Assembly (NCBI GenBank): GCA_002373775.1
Contig: DFJW01000095.1
Location: 1 to 42,418 of the forward strand
Length of the DNA stretch: 42,418 nucleotides
Source of the DNA: Ruminococcus flavefaciens
GTDB taxonomy: Bacteria; Bacillota; Clostridia; Oscillospirales; Ruminococcaceae
Reading direction: 5' to 3'
The translations under genes and the position numbers were made by a program. Positions 30,709 through 38,991 of the stretch are shown one piece after another. Numbering within the stretch: the stretch's first letter is position 1; each line of letters opens with the position of its first letter. Under the pieces are notes generated by a model. The model did no database searches, was not told where the DNA came from, and saw only the letters and a program-made list of their open reading frames with translations.

Positions 30709-33700
30709 ATGCCGCTGAGAAAGGATATCAAAAAAGTACTCGTAATAGGTTCAGGTCCTATAGTTATCGGACAGGCTGCTGAATTCGACTATGCCGGCAC
30801 TCAGGCATGCCGTGCGCTCAAACAGGAAGGACTGGAAGTCGTACTCGTAAACTCCAACCCTGCTACTATAATGACAGATAAGGCTATGGCTGACAAGGTC
30901 TATATCGAACCCCTGACTCTCGATGTGATAAAGCGCATAATCGAGATAGAGAAGCCGGACAGTCTGCTCTCCACTCTCGGCGGTCAGACCGGACTCACAC
31001 TTTCAATGCAGCTGGCTGAGGAAGGATTCCTCGATTCCCATAACGTAAAGCTCCTCGGTGCTGATCCGGAAACTATCCACAAGGCTGAGGACAGACAGGC
31101 TTTCAAGGACACAATGGAAAAGATCGGCGAACCCTGCATCCCTTCAAAGGTCGTTGAGACAGTTGAGGACGCTCTGGACTTTGCCGAGGTCATTGGCTAC
31201 CCTGTGATCGTCCGTCCTGCATTCACACTTGGCGGTACCGGCGGCGGTATCGCAAACACAAAGGATGAACTCCATGAGATCGCTACCAACGGTCTCCGCC
31301 TTTCACCTATCACCCAGATACTCGTTGAAAAGTGCATAAGCGGCTGGAAGGAGATCGAATTTGAAGTTATCCGTGACGCCAAGGGAAATGTCATCACCGT
31401 ATGCTCCATGGAGAACTTCGATCCCGTCGGAGTACACACCGGCGACAGTATCGTTATCGCGCCTGCTGTAACGCTCTCTGACCGCGAATACCAGATGCTC
31501 CGTACCGCAGCTATAAACATAATCAAGGAACTGAAAGTCGAGGGCGGCTGCAACTGTCAGTTCGCACTTCACCCCACCAGCTTCAAGTATGCGGTCATCG
31601 AGGTAAATCCCCGTGTATCACGTTCTTCTGCTCTTGCTTCAAAGGCAACAGGCTACCCCATCGCCAAGACTGCTGCAAAGATCGCTATCGGATATACTCT
31701 CGATGAGATCATCAATCAGGTAACAGGCAAGACTTATGCCTGCTTTGAACCTGCTCTGGACTACGTTGTAATAAAGTTCCCGAAATGGGCATTTGATAAA
31801 TTTGTATACGCCAAGCGTACTCTCGGCACACAGATGAAGGCTACCGGCGAAGTAATGGCTATAGGTACAAGCTTTGAGCAGGCTATGATGAAGGCTGTCC
31901 GCTCTATTGAACTTGGTCTTGACACCATGAATCTGAAGAAGTTCTCGAAACTCACAGATGATGAAGTCCGTGCAAAACTCCACGATGTCGATGACGAGCG
32001 TTCATTCTGCGTATTCGAAGCGCTCAAACGCGGTATCACTCCTGAAGAGATACACGAGATAACCATGATCGACAACTGGTTCCTTTATAAACTGCTGAAC
32101 CTCGCAGAGCTTGAAAAATGGCTGGCTGAAGGTGAACTCACTGAGGAAAAGTACAATATTGCCAAGCAGTACGGCTATCTTGATTCTACCATTGAAAGGC
32201 TCTCCGGACAGAAGTGCCCGACGCACAAGAGCGCTGTCTACAAAATGGTAGATACCTGTGCAGGCGAATTCAAGGCTGAAACTCCTTATTTCTACTCAAC
32301 TTTCGATGAAGAGAACGAAGCAAAGCAGTTCATCGAACGCACAGACAAGGGCAAAAAGAAAGTCATAGTATTCGGCTCAGGTCCTATAAGGATAGGTCAG
32401 GGCATCGAATTCGACTACTGCTCTGTACACTGCGTATGGACTCTGAAAGAGCTGGGATACGAAGCAGTTATCTGCAATAACAACCCTGAAACTGTATCTA
32501 CTGATTTCGATACAGGTGACCGTCTTTACTTTGATCCGCTGACCAAGGAGGATGTGCAGTCCATAATCGAAACAGAGCAGCCCTACGGCGTGGTTGTTCA
32601 GTTCGGCGGTCAGACCGCTATCAAGCTCACACGTTATCTCTCGGATATGGGCGTTCGCATACTCGGTACTTCTGCTGATATGATCGACGCTGCCGAAGAC
32701 AGGGAAAGATTCGACGAAGTGCTTGAAAAGTGCGGTATCCCGCGTCCTGCCGGTCACACAGTAATGAACACCGAAGAGGCTCTCAAAGCCGCTCAGGATC
32801 TGGGTTATCCGGTACTTCTCCGTCCTTCGTATGTTCTCGGCGGACAGAACATGATAATCGCTCACTCGGATGCTGATGTAATCGAATACATGGGCATCAT
32901 TATGAGCCATAATATCGAGAACCCCGTGCTCATAGACAAGTACATGATGGGTACTGAAGTCGAAGTTGACGCTATCTGCGACGGCGAAGACTTCCTTATC
33001 CCCGGCATCATGGAGCATATCGAGCGTGCTGGTGTACACTCGGGAGACTCTATCTCCATTTACCCGGCACAGCATCTCTCAGACCGCATAAAGCGCATAA
33101 TCGTTGAGTACACACGTCTCCTTGCAAAGGAACTCAACGTCATCGGTCTGGTAAATATACAGTATGTCGTTTACAACCATGAGGTATTCGTTATCGAGGT
33201 GAACCCGCGTTCTTCAAGAACCGTTCCGTACATCAGCAAAGTTACTGGTATCCCAATGGTGGATATCGCTACCAAGATAATGTTCGGCGCTAAGCTGAAA
33301 GATATGGGCTATGAAAGCGGTCTTTATCCTGCCGGCGATTACGTTGCAGTAAAAGTGCCTGTATTCAGCTTTGAAAAACTCACAGACGTTGATACTATGC
33401 TCGGACCTGAGATGAAATCCACTGGTGAGTGCCTTGGTATCGGACGTAATCTGGAAGATGCTCTCCTCAAGGGACTCATCGCTGCCGGATTCGACCTCAA
33501 GCGTGAGGGCGGCGTGCTGATCTCCGTCCGCGATTCGGATAAGCGAGAGATACTTCCTATCGCTGATAAATTCGAGCGCATGGGATTCGAACTCTACGCC
33601 ACATCCGGTACACAGAGCGTACTGCACAGAAATATGATCGCAGCCAACCTTGTGCGCAAAATATCAGAGGGCGAACCTAATGCTGTCACCCTTCTCGAAA

Positions 33701-33900
33701 GCGGAAAGATACATTACGTTATCTCAACTTCCGCAAAGGGAAGAATGCCTGAGCGCGACAGCGTTAAGATGCGAAGAAAGTCGATAGAGCGCTCGATATG
33801 CAGTCTGACTGCTATTGATACTGCAAAGGCACTTGCAAAAGTCCTTGAATCCGGACGCACGATCAACGATGTAGAACTCATAGATATAACCAAGATATAA
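30709..33900 (+). CDS. carB: Carbamoyl-phosphate synthase large chain
   Basis: This ATP-dependent synthase makes carbamoyl phosphate from bicarbonate, ammonia and two ATP. The 1063-residue protein has the full layout: two homologous ATP-grasp halves, the first opening KKVLVIGSGPIVIGQAAEFDY and the second KKVIVFGSGPIRIGQGIEFDY near residue 550. The C-terminal MGS-like allosteric domain (about 935-1063, FERMGFELYATSGT) usually binds UMP and activators. The ATG lies 1 nt past carA, with AAAGGAG inside carA, so the two subunits are translated in step. A strong terminator follows. Confidence 0.97.
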   Translation: MPLRKDIKKVLVIGSGPIVIGQAAEFDYAGTQACRALKQEGLEVVLVNSNPATIMTDKAMADKVYIEPLTLDVIKRIIEIEKPDSLLSTLGGQTGLTLSMQLAEEGFLDSHNVKLLGADPETIHKAEDRQAFKDTMEKIGEPCIPSKVVETVEDALDFAEVIGYPVIVRPAFTLGGTGGGIANTKDELHEIATNGLRLSPITQILVEKCISGWKEIEFEVIRDAKGNVITVCSMENFDPVGVHTGDSIVIAPAVTLSDREYQMLRTAAINIIKELKVEGGCNCQFALHPTSFKYAVIEVNPRVSRSSALASKATGYPIAKTAAKIAIGYTLDEIINQVTGKTYACFEPALDYVVIKFPKWAFDKFVYAKRTLGTQMKATGEVMAIGTSFEQAMMKAVRSIELGLDTMNLKKFSKLTDDEVRAKLHDVDDERSFCVFEALKRGITPEEIHEITMIDNWFLYKLLNLAELEKWLAEGELTEEKYNIAKQYGYLDSTIERLSGQKCPTHKSAVYKMVDTCAGEFKAETPYFYSTFDEENEAKQFIERTDKGKKKVIVFGSGPIRIGQGIEFDYCSVHCVWTLKELGYEAVICNNNPETVSTDFDTGDRLYFDPLTKEDVQSIIETEQPYGVVVQFGGQTAIKLTRYLSDMGVRILGTSADMIDAAEDRERFDEVLEKCGIPRPAGHTVMNTEEALKAAQDLGYPVLLRPSYVLGGQNMIIAHSDADVIEYMGIIMSHNIENPVLIDKYMMGTEVEVDAICDGEDFLIPGIMEHIERAGVHSGDSISIYPAQHLSDRIKRIIVEYTRLLAKELNVIGLVNIQYVVYNHEVFVIEVNPRSSRTVPYISKVTGIPMVDIATKIMFGAKLKDMGYESGLYPAGDYVAVKVPVFSFEKLTDVDTMLGPEMKSTGECLGIGRNLEDALLKGLIAAGFDLKREGGVLISVRDSDKREILPIADKFERMGFELYATSGTQSVLHRNMIAANLVRKISEGEPNAVTLLESGKIHYVISTSAKGRMPERDSVKMRRKSIERSICSLTAIDTAKALAKVLESGRTINDVELIDITKI

Positions 33901-33912
33901 CATGTCAATTAT

Positions 33913-33953
33913 AGCGGAAGAACGATCCGGCAGAACGTTCTTCCGCTTTTTTT
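33913..33953 (+). terminator. Terminator of the pyr operon
   Basis: The 12-bp stem AGCGGAAGAACG / CGTTCTTCCGCT is followed by a run of seven T. It starts 12 nt after the carB stop codon. Confidence 0.93.
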
Positions 33954-34030
33954 ATTACTAAATTGCAGGCGCCGTTTTTGTGCATTGTTCACGATTTTTT
34001 GTTTAGATAATGTATTAATTTTCATTTTTA

Positions 34031-34059
34031 TTGACTATCGCCAAGCTTTAAGGTATAAT
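34031..34059 (+). promoter_or_regulatory. Promoter of the zinc-ribbon LRR gene
   Basis: TTGACT (34031-34036), 17 nt and TATAAT (34054-34059) lie about 48 nt upstream of the ATG at 34108. Confidence 0.8.
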
Positions 34060-34107
34060 AAAAATTGGCAGTTATTGCCCCGACATCAACAATTTATGGG
34101 GGAAATC

Positions 34108-36249
34108 ATGGCTAACGTATTTGCAATTTGTTATAAGTGTAAAAAAAGGATCCGTGTTGACGACACAGAAGACGCATGGATCTGTAAATTCTGTAAAAAA
34201 CCGTTCATCGTTGAAAAAGCGGTAGCTCTTTTCAACGAAACTGTACATGACGGCAAAGGAACCCCGAGAAGAGTAGAAGTCAAGCTCGTAAGGCCTCACG
34301 CAAAACGTGTACAGACTGAGGAAGTGACTATCGAAGAGGATATCAACATAGTTTCATCTTCCACTGAAAAAGAAGAACTTGAGAAAAAGGCTGAGAAAAA
34401 GATCGAGGATGCAAAGCCTGTTCAGCAGCCTGCACCGCAGAAGAAGGCTGAGGACGTTAAACCTGTTCAGCAGCCTGTTCCTCAGAAAAAGGCTGAGGAC
34501 GTGAAGCCTGTTCAGCAGTCTGTTCCTCAGAAGAAGACTGAGGACGTGAAGCCTGTTCAGCAGCCTGCACCGCAGAAGAAGACTGAGGACGTTAAACCTG
34601 TTCAGCAGCCTGTTCCTCAGAAAAAGGCTGAGGACATTAAACCTGTTCAGCAGCCTGTTCCACAGAAGAAGGCTGAGGACGTTAAACCTGTTCAGCAGCC
34701 TGTGCCTCTGAAAAAGGCTGAGTACGTTAAACCTGTTCAGCAGCCTGTTCCTCAGAAGAAGGTTGAGGACACCAAACCTGTTCAGCAGCCTGTTCCTCAG
34801 AAAAAGGTTGAGGACGTGAAGCCTGTTCAGCAGCCTGTTCCACAGAAGAAGGTTGAGGACGTTAAACCTGTTCAGCAGCCTGTGCCTCTGAAAAAGGCTG
34901 AGGACGTTAAGCCCGTTCAGCAGCCTGTGCCTCAGAAAAAGGTTGAGGACGTTAAACTTGTTCAGCAGCCTGTGCCTCAGAAAAAGGCTGAGGACACCAA
35001 ACCTGTTCAGGCTCCCGTAGTTCAGCCTGCTGTTCACACCATACCTCAGAAGAAATCTGAGGAAATAAAGCCGGTTCAGAAACCTGTAACTCAGCCGGCG
35101 GTTCACACTATACCGCAGAAAAAGGCTGAAGAAATCAAGCCTGTTCAGCAACCTGTGCCTCAGAAAAAGGCTGAGGATGTTAAACCTGTTCAGCAGCCCG
35201 TTCCTCAGAAAAAAGCTGAAGAAATCAAGCCGGTTCAGCAGCCTGCTCCTGCACAGAAGGCAGCCGAGGCTAAGCCTGCCGGCGAAAATGATTTTGACAT
35301 CAAGTTCAATGTGCTCATCAAGTACAAAGGAAACGCTGAGCGCGTTGAGATACCAAGAAATGTCAAGGAGATCGGTGAACACGCTTTCGAGAACTGTTCT
35401 TCGATAAAGCAGGTCATCATCCCTCAGGGCGTTACAGCTATAGGCGGTTACGCTTTCCGTAACTGCTCTTCACTCGAAGAGATAAAAATACCGGTAAGCA
35501 TGATAAAGATCGGAGAATGGGCATTCAGAGACTGCATCAGCCTCAGATCATTCTTCCTGCCGAGTTCTGTTACGGTAATTGAAGAAAGCACTTTCGCAGG
35601 ATGCGAAAGCCTCGTTTCTGTCGAAATGCCTAACCGCATCACTGACATCCGCGCATTCGCCTTCATGGGATGCAAGTCTCTGGAATCCATATGGCTCCCC
35701 AACACCCTCAAAGTGCTCGGAAAGTACGCATTCAAGGGATGTGAAAAGTTGGAGAGCATTGAGATATGCGACGGCGTCACAGCAATCGAGAACAACGCCT
35801 TTGAAGGCTGCTCCAATCTCTCGAACCTGACCATATCCAAGACAGTGCGCACTATCGGCGAATTTGCTTTCAAGGACTGCGTATCGCTGAAAACCGTTTC
35901 TATCCCTTACAGCGTTACTTCTGTTGACGGTTTCAGAGGATGCAAGAATCTCAAGGCGATAAACATCCCCGAAGGAGCCACATTTATAGGCGATTTCAGC
36001 GGCTGTTCAAGCCTTGAATCCATCAAGATACCAAGTACTGTAAAGAAGCTCAGCACACCTTTCAATGACTGCCCCGAACTTCTCAATATTACATGGCCAT
36101 ATCTTATGGATAACCTGAAAATGTTCCCTGCATATCAGGAAACTGTATTTGAACAGCGCCGCTCTGAAAACAAATGCGTTTACTGCGGCGGTGATTTCAA
36201 ACTCATCGGCAAAGTCTGCAAAGTTTGCGGTGCTAAAAAAGATTATTGA
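34108..36249 (+). CDS. Double zinc-ribbon protein with Pro/Lys repeats and BspA-type leucine-rich repeats
   Basis: The 713-residue protein opens with a zinc ribbon (about 5-35, CYKCKKR and CKFCKKP). A charged segment leads to 18 units of the type KPVQQPVPQKKAEDV (about 99-390). A leucine-rich part of the LRR_5 (BspA-like) family follows at about 405-680, with nine to ten units such as IGEHAFENCSSIKQVIIPQGVTAIGG. It ends in a second zinc ribbon (CVYCGGD and CKVCGAK). There is no signal peptide, although most LRR_5 proteins are secreted, so it is probably cytoplasmic. The repeat region should be an extended, flexible spacer. A binding role for the LRR part is likely; no partner is shown. The ATG at 34108 has GGGGGA upstream. 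Confidence 0.85.
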   Translation: MANVFAICYKCKKRIRVDDTEDAWICKFCKKPFIVEKAVALFNETVHDGKGTPRRVEVKLVRPHAKRVQTEEVTIEEDINIVSSSTEKEELEKKAEKKIEDAKPVQQPAPQKKAEDVKPVQQPVPQKKAEDVKPVQQSVPQKKTEDVKPVQQPAPQKKTEDVKPVQQPVPQKKAEDIKPVQQPVPQKKAEDVKPVQQPVPLKKAEYVKPVQQPVPQKKVEDTKPVQQPVPQKKVEDVKPVQQPVPQKKVEDVKPVQQPVPLKKAEDVKPVQQPVPQKKVEDVKLVQQPVPQKKAEDTKPVQAPVVQPAVHTIPQKKSEEIKPVQKPVTQPAVHTIPQKKAEEIKPVQQPVPQKKAEDVKPVQQPVPQKKAEEIKPVQQPAPAQKAAEAKPAGENDFDIKFNVLIKYKGNAERVEIPRNVKEIGEHAFENCSSIKQVIIPQGVTAIGGYAFRNCSSLEEIKIPVSMIKIGEWAFRDCISLRSFFLPSSVTVIEESTFAGCESLVSVEMPNRITDIRAFAFMGCKSLESIWLPNTLKVLGKYAFKGCEKLESIEICDGVTAIENNAFEGCSNLSNLTISKTVRTIGEFAFKDCVSLKTVSIPYSVTSVDGFRGCKNLKAINIPEGATFIGDFSGCSSLESIKIPSTVKKLSTPFNDCPELLNITWPYLMDNLKMFPAYQETVFEQRRSENKCVYCGGDFKLIGKVCKVCGAKKDY
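34402..35280. repeat. 18-unit 45-bp tandem repeat inside the zinc-ribbon LRR gene
   Basis: Thirteen consecutive 45-bp units are followed by two expanded units of 69 bp (adding VVQPAVHTI or VTQPAVHTI) and three further 45-bp-type units. All are in frame, so copy-number change by slippage or recombination would alter spacer length without a frameshift. Variation between units is concentrated at a few positions (A/V/T-E-D, V/T/I-K, Q/L-K-K), consistent with partial homogenisation. The antisense strand is free of stops across the repeat, which creates a false reading frame. Confidence 0.9.
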
Positions 36250-36255
36250 TACCAG

Positions 36256-36281
36256 ACGGGCGGCATATAAATGCCGCCCGT
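36256..36281 (+). terminator. Terminator of the zinc-ribbon LRR gene
   Basis: The 11-bp stem ACGGGCGGCAT / ATGCCGCCCGT has a 4-nt loop and is followed by a short TTTC tail. Confidence 0.75.
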
Positions 36282-36287
36282 TTCATG

Positions 36288-36316
36288 TTGACAAATCCCG
36301 TCAATGAGAGTATAAT
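36288..36316 (+). promoter_or_regulatory. Consensus promoter of the lipoprotein gene
   Basis: TTGACA (36288-36293), 17 nt and TATAAT (36311-36316) lie 43 nt upstream of the ATG. Confidence 0.85.
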
Positions 36317-36358
36317 GTGTATATATATCACTTATTCCGAACAAGAAAGGGAAAGACC

Positions 36359-37267
36359 ATGGATTTCAAAAGATCACTTGCAATTCTCATTGCATCCGCT
36401 ATACTGACATGTACAGCTTCATGCGGTAAGGGAAAGAATTCAGACAGCAGCGCTGAGACTTCTTCCGCAGTCTCCGGAGATACCATATCTACAGAGGATA
36501 CCAGTGCCGAGGATGATACCGATGATACATCTGAAGAAGAAACCGAGACTGACAGCTCATCTTCTGCTACTACTGAAGATACATCAGATGCATCCGAGGG
36601 CTACACTGTAAAAACTTCCACTACTGAAAGCACCACCTCTGCTTCCGGTACCGAAAAATCCGGCACAACCAAATCCGCCAAGACCACTACTGTGACTACC
36701 ACAAAGAAAACTGAGCAGACTACTACCAAACCGGCGGATAAAAAAGAGAACAAGAACAACAATAGCAGCCAGTCCGGTTATAAGACCTGCGATGAACTTG
36801 CATACGCCTATTATCAGGCATATCTCGACCATGATGCGGAAGCAGTATATGCTATGTTCAGCGAGGAAGAGATAGAAGGTTATCTGAAAGCAGTGTCCGC
36901 AGAACTTGGTGACGAAGACCTTTCCGGTTACTTCACCAAAACCGAGATAATCAAAGCTATCAACAAGTCAATGGACAATGTCAGCGAGATAATGAAGTAT
37001 TACGGCGACTCAGACAGCGACGAATGGACTTTCATCTTAGAAGAAGCTATCGACGATATCGAGGAAGAGGACCTCAATAACTTCAACAAGCAGCTTGGTA
37101 CGGATTTTGATTCCGCCCGCGACTGCCAGATAATGTTCTATCACGACGAAAACAACGACAAGTCATTCACCGGCAACAGCAGTTCATTCCTTGAAAAGGA
37201 CGGAAAATGGTATCTTTCCATCTCCAATGCTATGCGCACAGACCTCATAAACTTTATGTTTGAATAA
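36359..37267 (+). CDS. Putative lipoprotein with Ser/Thr/Glu-rich linker
   Basis: The 302-residue protein has a lipoprotein signal (KRSLAILIASAILTCTASC, acylated Cys22). A long Ser/Thr/Glu/Lys-rich linker (about 23-138) follows, then a compact alpha/beta domain of about 160 residues (ELAYAYYQAYLDHDAEAVYAMF, then FLEKDGKWYLSI at the end). The domain resembles NTF2-like or DUF4878-type ligand-binding folds, but the family is not certain. It would be anchored on the outer face of the membrane. The start has AAAGGGA about 9 nt upstream. It stands alone, convergent with the kinase cassette. Confidence 0.8.
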   Translation: MDFKRSLAILIASAILTCTASCGKGKNSDSSAETSSAVSGDTISTEDTSAEDDTDDTSEEETETDSSSSATTEDTSDASEGYTVKTSTTESTTSASGTEKSGTTKSAKTTTVTTTKKTEQTTTKPADKKENKNNNSSQSGYKTCDELAYAYYQAYLDHDAEAVYAMFSEEEIEGYLKAVSAELGDEDLSGYFTKTEIIKAINKSMDNVSEIMKYYGDSDSDEWTFILEEAIDDIEEEDLNNFNKQLGTDFDSARDCQIMFYHDENNDKSFTGNSSSFLEKDGKWYLSISNAMRTDLINFMFE

Positions 37268-37271
37268 AATC

Positions 37272-37318
37272 ATCCCTCCCGTGACTTCCGGACTGAGCCG
37301 ATCCGTCATGGGAGGGAT
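37272..37318. terminator. Bidirectional terminator between the lipoprotein gene and the kinase-ABC cassette
   Basis: A 14-bp stem (37272-37285 with 37305-37318) has one imperfect position, a G-U pair in the plus-strand RNA. The plus-strand tail is ATTCTTATG and the minus-strand tail is GATTTTATT. It lies between two convergent stop codons. Confidence 0.65.
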
Positions 37319-37322
37319 ATTC

Positions 37323-38147
37323 TTATGCTTCTATCACTATACAAGTAACATTATCAACTCCGCCGTTTGCTACAGCCTGTGTTGCCAGCTCATAGGCGGT
37401 GTTCTTTTTCTTCTTTTTCATTATGGAAGCTATCTCTTCGTCACTGCACATATCCGTAAGACCGTCACTGCATATCAGCACGCAGCCTTTCGATATGTCT
37501 ACCGGAGGATACGCCTGCGCTTTCAGTCCGATACTGCGGGCATCGACGCCGAGGAAAGTCGTTATCTTATGCGAATCATCGCTCTGACGCGCTTCTTCCT
37601 CTGTGTAGATATTGGCTTTCAGCTTCTTCATAGCCAGTGTCTGGTCTTCTGATATCTGCGTGAGGACATCATCGCAGTAATAATACACCCGGCTGTCTCC
37701 GATGCTGAATATATAAGCATCTGTGCCGTCCACGAATGCCATTGACATCGTACTTCCGCTCAGGTTAGCCTTTCGCTCTTCTACCATATGGCAGATGCGG
37801 TTATTCGCCTCGGAACAGTACTCGTTGACTATGGCAGGTATGTCTTTCAGGTCTGCCCGGCGCATATTCTCGGCATATTCCTTCAGTGTATCGACTGATA
37901 TCTCAGATGCTACATCACCAAATTCCTCGCCGCCCATTCCGTCACAGACTGCAAAGACATATCTCTCAGATTCCCTGAGCGTTCTTGTTTCGGCATGATT
38001 CTCAGCCGGACGTGTACCTATAGCGTCTGCAAAGTAGTTATCTTCATTTGCCTGACGCACCTTTCCAACATTCGTCGCAACACTGACGCTGACGGTCTGA
38101 TATTCCTTTTGTCCCGCAAGTTTCCGGAAAAATTCTTTTATTCCCAT
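37323..38147 (-). CDS. PP2C-family Ser/Thr protein phosphatase
   Basis: The 274-residue metal-dependent phosphatase shows the PP2C motifs in order: NVGKVRQANEDNYF (metal Asp), FAVCDGMGGEEFGDVAS, GSTMSMAFV, IFSIGDSRVYYY, DQTLAMKKL, LICSDGLTDM and GGVDNVTCIVI. It would remove phosphates placed by the kinase at 40552. It is the last gene of the four-gene cassette. Its ATG is 9 nt after the permease stop codon, and its ribosome site GGAG lies inside the permease gene, so translation is coupled. No membrane helix or extra domain is present. Confidence 0.93.
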   Translation of the reverse strand: MGIKEFFRKLAGQKEYQTVSVSVATNVGKVRQANEDNYFADAIGTRPAENHAETRTLRESERYVFAVCDGMGGEEFGDVASEISVDTLKEYAENMRRADLKDIPAIVNEYCSEANNRICHMVEERKANLSGSTMSMAFVDGTDAYIFSIGDSRVYYYCDDVLTQISEDQTLAMKKLKANIYTEEEARQSDDSHKITTFLGVDARSIGLKAQAYPPVDISKGCVLICSDGLTDMCSDEEIASIMKKKKKNTAYELATQAVANGGVDNVTCIVIEA

Positions 38148-38156
38148 AATATCAGC

Positions 38157-38990
38157 TTATGCTCCTCTGTTGCGTATTTTAAGGCTCAATATACTGATGA
38201 TGACACACACTATGGATATAAGTGCGATTATTCCCCATGCCTTGAGAAGTGTCTCGCTGTCGAATTCGTATATCTCATTGCCCGGCTTAGGCAGCGGATA
38301 TCCGGATGTCTTTGCTGCTTTAAGAGGCAGGCGGTCAGGATCGTTAAGATCTGCGATGCTTCCCAGCGCTGACATTCCCCATTTGCTGAATGTGATATTA
38401 GCTATGACCTCTGACCAGCCTTCAAGTACGAAGAGCACTCCGCACATTACGAGCTGAAGTATCAGCACGAAAGGCATTGCAGTCATTGCCACATTCGGAT
38501 TAGATGCAACTGAGGATATCATGATACCCATGATATCGCTTCCCCATATTACCAGGAAAAGGGTTATGAAATACTCAGGTATCGCACCGAAAAGTATTCC
38601 TTCCGTGGGGAAATCAATAAATACACAGCAAACAGCCATGAGTATGACTGCCTGAATCAGACATACAAAGAAATCAAAAAGGACATGCGAAAGAATGTAT
38701 GAACTTATGTGCAGTCCAGAACGGTACTCGCTGGTGATGGTGTTATGCTCCTTGCATATACGCTGTATGGAATTGAATACGCCTATCCATATGCCGGCAG
38801 AAATTATCGCAAAGAAGCCGGACTGTGTGTCGTCGTATGTCTCGAACATTTTATCTCCCACGATAGCACATACAAGAAATGAGATAACTGCTGCTATGAG
38901 TATGAACTTCCAGTCTCTCTGATTCATGAACAGGCGGAAATTCTTTTTAATGTATACCTGTGTCTGTTTTGCTCTTGATGTTTTAGCCAT
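38157..38990 (-). CDS. ABC-2 / ABCG-like transporter permease
   Basis: The 277-residue membrane protein has about six helices (for example FILIAAVISFLVCAIVG, SSYILSHVLFDFFVCLIQAVILMAVCCVF, AMPFVLILQLVMCGVLFVL). The layout matches the ABCG-type half transporter membrane domain, including the long loop before the last helix. It starts 1 nt after the stop codon of the FHA-ABC ATPase gene, so it is its membrane partner. In Mycobacterium Rv1747, the same modules (FHA, FHA, ATPase, membrane domain) are fused in one chain. The direction of transport is probably export, by analogy with ABCG proteins. The substrate is unknown. Confidence 0.88.
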   Translation of the reverse strand: MAKTSRAKQTQVYIKKNFRLFMNQRDWKFILIAAVISFLVCAIVGDKMFETYDDTQSGFFAIISAGIWIGVFNSIQRICKEHNTITSEYRSGLHISSYILSHVLFDFFVCLIQAVILMAVCCVFIDFPTEGILFGAIPEYFITLFLVIWGSDIMGIMISSVASNPNVAMTAMPFVLILQLVMCGVLFVLEGWSEVIANITFSKWGMSALGSIADLNDPDRLPLKAAKTSGYPLPKPGNEIYEFDSETLLKAWGIIALISIVCVIISILSLKIRNRGA

Positions 38991-38991
38991 T

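Noticed and set aside
34402..35280. Regular repeats that could be mistaken for a CRISPR array
   Set aside because: The units are contiguous, in frame and coding, with no spacers and no cas genes nearby.
34354..35382. 342-residue reading frame on the minus strand, rich in Arg/Leu/Asn repeats
   Set aside because: It is the antisense shadow of the 45-bp repeat array in the zinc-ribbon LRR gene. It has no ribosome site and its composition follows the repeat.
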